A stretch of DNA of 12,259 nucleotides from Methanobacterium sp. PtaU1.Bin242. GTDB lineage: Archaea > Methanobacteriota > Methanobacteria > Methanobacteriales > Methanobacteriaceae. Below are positions 7,630 through 12,259 of the stretch, piece after piece. A program made the translations under genes and the position numbers. The notes under the pieces are model-generated. The model had not been told where the DNA came from. It saw only the letters and a program-made list of their open reading frames with translations, and made no database searches. The stretch is taken from NCBI GenBank assembly GCA_002067565.1, contig MVQZ01000089.1:1-12259 (forward strand). The letters are read 5' to 3'. The stretch's first letter is position 1. Each line of letters starts with the position of its first letter.

Positions 7630-8109
7630 TTGTATAGTATTTTTAATCTCATTTATTCCATGTTCTAGAACTGTTAAGGCTATAGGAGACAGATTTTCAC
7701 TGTACTTCTGTTTTTTCTTTAGCGTGTCCTGGAGTTCCTGTTTCTTTGATTCATATAATGGTTTAATTACCTCCAGACGTTTCTCTTTAGATATGTAATC
7801 AAAGAAAATTGCTTTTATCATAAATTCAAAGTTATTAATATCCGGTTCGGTAGGCTGAGCTACTATCTCCAGAAAGTGTTTTTTTCCTTCATCAGTTATG
7901 TGATAAACTTTCTTATTGATTCCTTTCCCATGCATCTCTTTTCCTTCAATTAATCCTTTTTTCTCCATTTTTGAAAGTGTAGGGTATAAAACATTGTTAT
8001 TAATTTTGAAATAAGGGTTTACAGTTTCTCTAATATTTTTCTTCAATTGATATCCATGGCTGGGTATCAGAAAAATCATGCCTAGTATTATTAAATCGTT
8101 ATTTACCAT
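7600..8109 (-). CDS. PadR-family transcriptional regulator
   Basis: A 169-residue DNA-binding regulator. The N-terminal winged helix begins DLIILGMIFLIPSHGYQLKK (5-24), the PadR hallmark. The recognition helix follows (NNNVLYPTLSKMEKKGLI, about 37-54), then the wing with KKVYHITDEGKKHF (66-79). The C-terminal half (about 95-168) is long helices typical of the dimerisation part of PadR subfamily 1. I chose the ATG at 8109 over the upstream GTG codons (8127, 8124): the protein then begins just before the conserved domain, and GGTGA lies 11 bases before it. PadR genes commonly sit beside ABC exporters and repress them until a ligand binds. Here the ATPase follows after 106 bp, and an ordered operator-like array overlaps the padR promoter, suggesting autoregulation. 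The ligand is unknown. Confidence 0.93.
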   Translation of the reverse strand: MVNNDLIILGMIFLIPSHGYQLKKNIRETVNPYFKINNNVLYPTLSKMEKKGLIEGKEMHGKGINKKVYHITDEGKKHFLEIVAQPTEPDINNFEFMIKAIFFDYISKEKRLEVIKPLYESKKQELQDTLKKKQKYSENLSPIALTVLEHGINEIKNTIQFLEKLMELN

Positions 8110-8148
8110 TCTATCGACTCTCACCACAACTGATTTAATATAATGATC

Positions 8149-8208
8149 GTAGTTAGGTTAATTTTAACATAAGTTAAATGTAACATAAGTTATTTCTAAC
8201 ATATAAAT
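8149..8208. promoter_or_regulatory. Operator-like array (TAAC-N4-GTTA, 16-bp steps) over the padR promoter
   Basis: TAACATAAGTTA occurs perfectly at 8165-8176 and 8181-8192, each an inverted TAAC/GTTA pair around four bases. A partial third copy, TAACATATAAAT, starts at 8197, and a weaker AGTTAGGTTA match falls in the preceding 16-bp step (8149-8164). All units are in 16-bp register. On the minus strand the third unit contains a TATA box (ATTTATATG), so padR transcription would start near 8178, inside the array. The location suggests that PadR itself binds here and represses its own operon; that is an inference. Confidence 0.65.
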
Positions 8209-8222
8209 CTCTCAGATCTAAA

Positions 8223-8340
8223 TACAAAAATCCCATATAACCCGGTAAAATAAGCATTTAAATGTAGTTTAAGAAAAAATTTAATCAACAATTAACCGAT
8301 CTTATACACGACCAAATAGTTCTACAAAAATCATATAACC
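8223..8340 (+). repeat. Near-identical 18-20 bp direct repeats spaced 100 bp, upstream of the RaSEA-like gene
   Basis: TACAAAAATCCCATATAACC (8223-8242) and TACAAAAATCATATAACC (8323-8340) differ only by two extra bases. Both contain a TATA-like CATATAACC preceded by A-rich sequence. The right copy could be the promoter of the gene at 8381, with a start near 8360; a second TATA-like CTATAAAT lies at about 8364-8371, too close to the ATG to be a normal promoter for it. No ribosome site precedes the ATG. Confidence 0.45.
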
Positions 8341-8380
8341 TAAACAATCATTAATTATTAAATTCTATAAATTTAACCAC

Positions 8381-9472
8381 ATGAACACTCAGCAACCCCT
8401 TAATAACATTCTTCCAGAAATCCGCAGAAAAGCCCTTAAAAAGATGGACAAAAAACCTCCAATTCACCTGGCTGCAAGCTGGTCAGGAGATGACCTTTTG
8501 TATTCAGGACCCGGTCGAACTATTTTCATTATCCTACCTACACCAGGTTGTGCATGGGCACTGTCAGGTTCTGGAGGTTGCAGTATGTGCAGTTACATTG
8601 CAGATTCTCCGCTGGAAGAAGTTTCATCAGAAGAACTGGTGGAAATTTTCAATGTCCAATTTGAAAGACAGACAAAAAGGGAACCCATCAGTGGACCCAC
8701 TGCAATTAAGATTTTTGTCTCTGGTAGTTTCCTCAACAAAGAAGAAATCCCCCAAGAGGCTCAAAAGGAAATTTTCAAGATTATTAACGAGTATAATGAT
8801 ATTGAGGAAGTTGTGGTTGAATCCCGGCCGGAGTTTGTCACTGAAGAAGTGCTTCGAGAGTGCTGCAGTCTCCTAAAAGATAAAATATTCGAGGTAAGCA
8901 TAGGACTGGAAAGCAGCAGCGATTATATTAAAAAATATAAAATTAATAAAGGATTTACAAACGAAGATTTCCAAAAAGCTATTGATATTATTAAAAGTCT
9001 AAAATCAGATTATAAAATCACATCTAAGGCCTATATCTTTGTAAAGCCCATTTTAACCTCTGAAAAGGAGGCTATTGAAGATGCTGTTGCCTCTGCTAAA
9101 TACGCTGAAGAAGTGGGTGTGGACCGCATCTCCTTCTGTCCAGCAACCATTCATAAAGACACCCTTATGGAAGTGCTCTGGAGAAGAGGTTCCTACCAGC
9201 CCCCATGGATCTGGAGCATACTAAAAATTATAAAAGAAGTCCGCAGCTCGGTTAAGATTCCGGTAATAATGGACACATCAGGATTTGGAACCAGAAGAGG
9301 GCCTTCAAACTGTAAAAAATGCAATAAGAAATTAAAAAACATGATAATAGAATCCAATCTCAATCAAACTATTCCAGAAGAATTTGAATGTGATTGTAAG
9401 AATAGATGGGTAGCGGATGTTGAGTTTTCAGAAGTAACCAGATCAACCACTAATCTTACTAAAAATAATTAG
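8381..9472 (+). CDS. Radical SAM enzyme, probable archaeosine synthase component RaSEA (TIGR01210-like)
   Basis: In archaea RaSEA works with ArcS: ArcS attaches lysine to preQ0 at position 15 of tRNA, and RaSEA cleaves the adduct radically to leave archaeosine. The 363-residue product fits that family. TPGCAWALSGSGGCSMCSYI (54-73) holds the iron-sulfur ligands Cys57, Cys67 and Cys70 in an Elp3-like CX9CX2C spacing. A TIM-barrel part follows, with VVVESRPEFV, EVSIGLESSSD and ISFCPATIHK. The C-terminal region has Cys311, Cys314, Cys337 and Cys339, a likely zinc site. The ATG at 8381 has no clear ribosome site, so translation may be leaderless or weakly led. The closest alternative is another radical SAM protein of Elp3-like type. 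No tRNA-modification partner is encoded nearby. Confidence 0.78.
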   Translation: MNTQQPLNNILPEIRRKALKKMDKKPPIHLAASWSGDDLLYSGPGRTIFIILPTPGCAWALSGSGGCSMCSYIADSPLEEVSSEELVEIFNVQFERQTKREPISGPTAIKIFVSGSFLNKEEIPQEAQKEIFKIINEYNDIEEVVVESRPEFVTEEVLRECCSLLKDKIFEVSIGLESSSDYIKKYKINKGFTNEDFQKAIDIIKSLKSDYKITSKAYIFVKPILTSEKEAIEDAVASAKYAEEVGVDRISFCPATIHKDTLMEVLWRRGSYQPPWIWSILKIIKEVRSSVKIPVIMDTSGFGTRRGPSNCKKCNKKLKNMIIESNLNQTIPEEFECDCKNRWVADVEFSEVTRSTTNLTKNN

Positions 9473-9634
9473 TAGGAGATAATCTTATTTCTAAAAATAT
9501 ATAAAAACATTGAATAAACTATTATAATATTTTACAGGCTTATTATTATAAAAAAAGATTAAAATTTAATTAACCGCTGATTTGAGTGTGTTTGTGACAA
9601 TAATTAAATAGTAATATGGTTCATAAACCTAATC

Positions 9635-10273
9635 ATGAATACAGAGCCTGAAATTTTAAAGCTGATCCAGAAGAAGGGTGATTTTTCTGATCAAGTTGCA
9701 GCAAAAATCATTGCAAAACCTAAACTGCTTCCAGTTATTCTTGAGGGAGTTTCCTCACCAACACCCCGAGTGAAGTTCAGATCAGCGAAAATTCTTAGAA
9801 TTATCAGCATAAAGGCGCCTGAATTACTCTATCCTCATTGGGACTTTTTTATAGATCTATTAAATAGTGATAACAGTATTATTATGTGGAATGCTCTGGA
9901 TGTGATAGCCAATCTCACATCCACAGATAGTGAGCATAGATTTGATGAAATATTCTCCCAGTATTACCAGTTTCTGGAGGATGAGTCCATGGTCACCGCT
10001 GCCCATGTGGTGGATAACAGCGCTAAAATTGTGATTAATCGTCCTGATCTCCAGGATAAAATCACAGAAGCACTCTTAAAGGTGGATAAAATTCCAAGAG
10101 ATGAGAATTGTCAGGATATACTTGCCGGTAAAGCCATTTTAACCTTCCAAAACTACTATGACTCAATAAAAGATAAAGATAAAGTAATCTCTTTTGCAGA
10201 AAAACAAACCACAAGCAAAAGAAATGCAACTAGAACAAAAGCTCTGAAGTTTTTAGAGAAATTTAAAGACTAA
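9635..10273 (+). CDS. HEAT/ARM-like helical repeat protein
   Basis: The 212-residue product has no catalytic motif but a clear repeated-helix pattern. Units with hydrophobic spacing typical of HEAT repeats fall at about 24-60 (LLPVILEGVSSPTPRVKFRS), 64-96 (YPHWDFFIDLLNSDNSIIMW), 104-136 and 145-210 (weaker). Such proteins are scaffolds that bind other proteins or nucleic acid, in the cytoplasm; no signal or membrane segment is visible. The partner is unknown. The ATG at 9635 is chosen because an upstream ATG at about 9616 is in another frame and closes quickly; no strong ribosome site is seen. It lies 162 bp after the RaSEA-like gene on the same strand, in an AT-rich spacer with TATA-like sequence, so it may have its own promoter. 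Confidence 0.7.
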   Translation: MNTEPEILKLIQKKGDFSDQVAAKIIAKPKLLPVILEGVSSPTPRVKFRSAKILRIISIKAPELLYPHWDFFIDLLNSDNSIIMWNALDVIANLTSTDSEHRFDEIFSQYYQFLEDESMVTAAHVVDNSAKIVINRPDLQDKITEALLKVDKIPRDENCQDILAGKAILTFQNYYDSIKDKDKVISFAEKQTTSKRNATRTKALKFLEKFKD

Positions 10274-10315
10274 TTCATGTAACTTTAATGTAAGACGCTG
10301 CATTTGATTTCTACT

Positions 10316-10330
10316 AAAAAATTATATCTC
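10316..10330 (+). promoter_or_regulatory. TATA-like promoter upstream of the membrane-anchored protein
   Basis: AAAAATTATATCTC combines an A-rich BRE-like stretch with ATTATATC. A start near 10350 would give a leader of about 60 nt. The ribosome site before the ATG is weak. Pattern evidence only. Confidence 0.35.
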
Positions 10331-10408
10331 AAACTATAATGCATTAAAAATCTAAAACCCCAAAACATCTTAAAAATTGTTGAACACCATAAATGAGCTG
10401 ATAGCCTG

Positions 10409-11284
10409 ATGATAGAGATTTTAAAGGATCGCTGGTGTGTTGAAGACCAGATCAGACCTTCTTTAGGTAGGAAAATAAAGTTAGAGGCGGATTTATACAC
10501 TGATGAGAGTGTTTTAAAGCTCCCATTGGTAGGTGTCGTTGATGATGCAATTCTTGAATTGAAGATTTATGGAGTGAACCTGGGCCGTGAATTGACCTAT
10601 ATCAAAAAGGAGGATCATATTCTCATAGATCTGGGTGAATTGAAGAATTGGACTTCCTCCCCAGATTCCCGTGGATTAACCCTGATCCGACTGAAAATGC
10701 TCTTTAGAATAATTGATCCACATTTTCATTTATCCAAGATGGACCTGGGATATGAAACCTATCTAAATGTTTTTGGATATAAACTGGATAAAGGTTCCAT
10801 AATCCTGCCTTTAGGTCTTAAGATGGAGAATAATGGGGAAATAGAGATTGAATCCTCCATCAAATGTGGTGGTAAATCAGAAAATCTTAAAGAAAAGTAC
10901 ATGGCAGATCATGTGGACATCCATAACAAGAAGAAAAGATATAATTTCAGTGTTAAAGAGGATATGAGGGGATTAATCGATTCTGAGGACTGTGAAACCG
11001 AATTTAAAGTTTCATATAAGACAGTTAATGATAAAAAATTCATTATAATCCCTATAGTGTCTGTTGCTCTGCTTATTTTGGCTTTGTTTAGATCTTACGG
11101 GATGGTTACAGGCGCTACCAAATTTGATATCCGTTATCTGGCAGCTTCAGTGGCCTTTCTGGGTCTTATATTAAATTTTATGCGGGATGGCTATGAATTA
11201 CCCCTCAGAAAACTGATATTCTTCTCAGTGCTGATTCTTATAATTGAACTTTGTCTGGAGCTAATATTCTTGCCATATGGATAG
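10409..11284 (+). CDS. Unrecognised protein with soluble N-terminal part and three C-terminal membrane segments
   Basis: I do not recognise a family. The 291-residue product begins MIEILKDRWCVEDQIRPSLG. It has a soluble region of about 208 residues rich in alternating hydrophobic residues (LLKLPLVGVVDDAILELKIY-like stretches around 35-55, LNVFGYKLDKGSIILPLGLK around 123-142), suggesting beta structure. Three membrane segments follow at about 211-227 (FIIIPIVSVALLILALF), 241-258 (YLAASVAFLGLILNFM) and 268-288 (KLIFFSVLILIIELCLELIF). There is no N-terminal signal peptide, so the soluble part is probably cytoplasmic. It lies 135 bp after the HEAT-like gene and is convergent with the flavoprotein gene, 26 bp away. 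The ribosome site is weak. It may be a lineage-specific protein; no function is proposed. Confidence 0.75.
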   Translation: MIEILKDRWCVEDQIRPSLGRKIKLEADLYTDESVLKLPLVGVVDDAILELKIYGVNLGRELTYIKKEDHILIDLGELKNWTSSPDSRGLTLIRLKMLFRIIDPHFHLSKMDLGYETYLNVFGYKLDKGSIILPLGLKMENNGEIEIESSIKCGGKSENLKEKYMADHVDIHNKKKRYNFSVKEDMRGLIDSEDCETEFKVSYKTVNDKKFIIIPIVSVALLILALFRSYGMVTGATKFDIRYLAASVAFLGLILNFMRDGYELPLRKLIFFSVLILIIELCLELIFLPYG

Positions 11285-11293
11285 AATTTAGAC

Positions 11294-11301
11294 AAAAAAA
11301 A
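11294..11301 (-). terminator. T8 terminator after the flavoprotein gene
   Basis: Nine bases after the flavoprotein stop the minus strand has eight consecutive T (plus-strand A8). There is no stem, as is common for archaeal U-tract termination. It sits in the 26-bp gap between two convergent genes. Confidence 0.55.
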
Positions 11302-11310
11302 GTATAAGGA

Positions 11311-12036
11311 TTATGACTGAATCTTTCGCAAAAGCTCTTCAAATGAGTTTAGGTCCAGCATATCATTTTCCTGCCAGTACTGATGTTCATAGGGAAGCCA
11401 TTTTGCACCATAGGTTACCTTATTTTTCATTATATGGAAGCATTCCTCCAGATCATCGTCAGTTTCAGCCTTTTTTTCACTATTTATATAGGGATAGACC
11501 ACTTCAGCTGTTTTATGGGCTTCTTTAAGCGCTTGTTCCGGATCGGTGAGTGTTTTTGGAAAGGTACCATAGGTTCCCAGATAGGTTACTATTTTCACGC
11601 CTGTTGCACAGAGCATCATTTTAAGATAATCTTGAACTTCCGCAAGGCCACTGTTAGCGGTTGTGGATACGGTCATCCCAGATTTACCTGCTAATTTCAG
11701 AAGATGATACCAGCTGCATAGTCTGTCTAAAAATGTTTTCATCTGTCCGGTGACTTGCATGGTGTAAACCGGAGATCCCCAGATTATAAAATCCGCATCC
11801 ATCATCTTCTTTTTTAACAATGGCATGTCATCCAGTTTGTCCTGTGGACATTTTCCCCTCTTCATACAGGACCAGCAACCCTTACAATGGTTAATATTCA
11901 CCTGTCCTGCAGTTAAAACCTCATAATCAATACTTTCATCCATTTCCTGCAGTTTATCCAGCATCATTCTGGTTAGGGTGTGGGTGTTGGAATTCTTCTT
12001 TAAGGGACTGCCTATAAATCCAAAAATCTTTTTCAT
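11311..12036 (-). CDS. Iron-sulfur flavoprotein (Isf-like, flavodoxin-fold NAD(P)H/FMN reductase family)
   Basis: The 241-residue product has a flavodoxin-like fold: MKKIFGFIGSPLKKNSNTHT (1-20) is the FMN-phosphate loop, DADFIIWGSPVYTMQVTGQM (80-99) the second flavin-binding loop, and TANSGLAEVQDYLK the third. Between them HCKGCWSCMKRGKC places Cys51, Cys54, Cys57 and Cys63 in the compact CX2CX2CX5C cluster that in Isf proteins binds [4Fe-4S]. In methanogens such proteins accept electrons from ferredoxin or similar donors and have been linked to reduction of O2 or peroxide; the exact role here is unknown. The C-terminal tail (about 190-241) is longer than in minimal flavin reductases. AGGGGGT eight bases before the ATG is a strong ribosome site. 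It stands alone, convergent with the membrane-protein gene. Confidence 0.88.
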   Translation of the reverse strand: MKKIFGFIGSPLKKNSNTHTLTRMMLDKLQEMDESIDYEVLTAGQVNINHCKGCWSCMKRGKCPQDKLDDMPLLKKKMMDADFIIWGSPVYTMQVTGQMKTFLDRLCSWYHLLKLAGKSGMTVSTTANSGLAEVQDYLKMMLCATGVKIVTYLGTYGTFPKTLTDPEQALKEAHKTAEVVYPYINSEKKAETDDDLEECFHIMKNKVTYGAKWLPYEHQYWQENDMLDLNSFEELLRKIQS

Positions 12037-12043
12037 AAAATTT

Positions 12044-12080
12044 ACCCCCTGTTTATAATATTATCAATATTTTATAAAGA
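12044..12080 (-). promoter_or_regulatory. Promoter and ribosome site of the iron-sulfur flavoprotein gene
   Basis: On the minus strand TTCTTTATAAAATA (about 12081-12068) is a good TATA box; expected start near 12049-12055, giving a short leader. AGGGGGT (12050-12044) is the ribosome site. The rest up to the window edge is AT-rich with no gene visible. Confidence 0.55.
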
Positions 12081-12259
12081 ATTTTATTTCATAAAAAATT
12101 ATTTCTTTTTAATAATACTTTAATAATCACTGCCGGATCATCAAAAAATCTTCAAATTTATGATAAATATATGAATACATATACACCATTTAGTATAAAA
12201 CCAGCTGTTTAGCAATTTTATATAATCAAGATATTATTAGTTCGTTATATCAGGGTTTA

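Noticed and set aside
8490..8876. 128-codon open frame inside the RaSEA-like gene
   Set aside because: Another frame of a gene with clear radical SAM motifs; no start signal of its own.
12168..12183. Palindrome TATATG-AATA-CATATA
   Set aside because: In such AT-rich DNA this alternating pattern is easily due to chance, and it is about 130 bp from the nearest gene start.

Overview
The window looks like a chromosomal segment of a hydrogenotrophic methanogen, most likely Methanobacterium or a close relative. Three things point there. The left edge carries the 5' part of an archaeal 16S rRNA gene (minus strand). It sits head-to-head with mer, the F420-dependent methylene-tetrahydromethanopterin reductase of methanogenesis. 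The genes show archaeal signals throughout: TATA boxes, GGTGAT/AGGTG ribosome sites, U-tract terminators and very AT-rich spacers. The genus is inferred from reading the sequence, not from a search.

Layout. 1-334: 16S rRNA 5' end, reading left. 335-1078: non-coding divergent spacer with the rRNA promoter and a structured leader on the minus strand and the mer promoter on the plus strand. 1079-2044: mer. 2109-5271: minus-strand genes, namely an aminoglycoside-nucleotidyltransferase-like protein, a spore-photolyase-like radical SAM protein, and an unrecognised acidic protein. Three reading-frame disruptions lie here: a frameshift in the radical SAM gene, an in-frame TAA in the acidic-protein gene followed by an intact winged-helix-like tail, and a small decayed Cys-containing fragment near 5090-5240. 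5272-8109: a minus-strand module padR > ABC ATPase > ABC-2 permease, probably an autoregulated export system. 8381-11284: plus-strand genes for an archaeosine-type radical SAM enzyme (RaSEA-like), a HEAT-like helical-repeat protein and an unrecognised membrane-anchored protein. 11311-12036: a minus-strand iron-sulfur flavoprotein, convergent with its neighbour. 12037-12259: its AT-rich promoter region.

How the parts fit. Most genes are separate housekeeping or accessory functions. The clearest functional unit is padR plus the ABC exporter. The padR promoter carries an ordered array of TAAC-N4-GTTA sites at exact 16-bp steps over the TATA box and predicted start, the best candidate here for a specific regulatory circuit. 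I see no convincing new multi-gene defence or biosynthetic system. The most useful observations are the hidden C-terminal tails behind the disruptions, the operator array, a 41-bp tandem duplication at the padR 3' end, and the structured rRNA leader.
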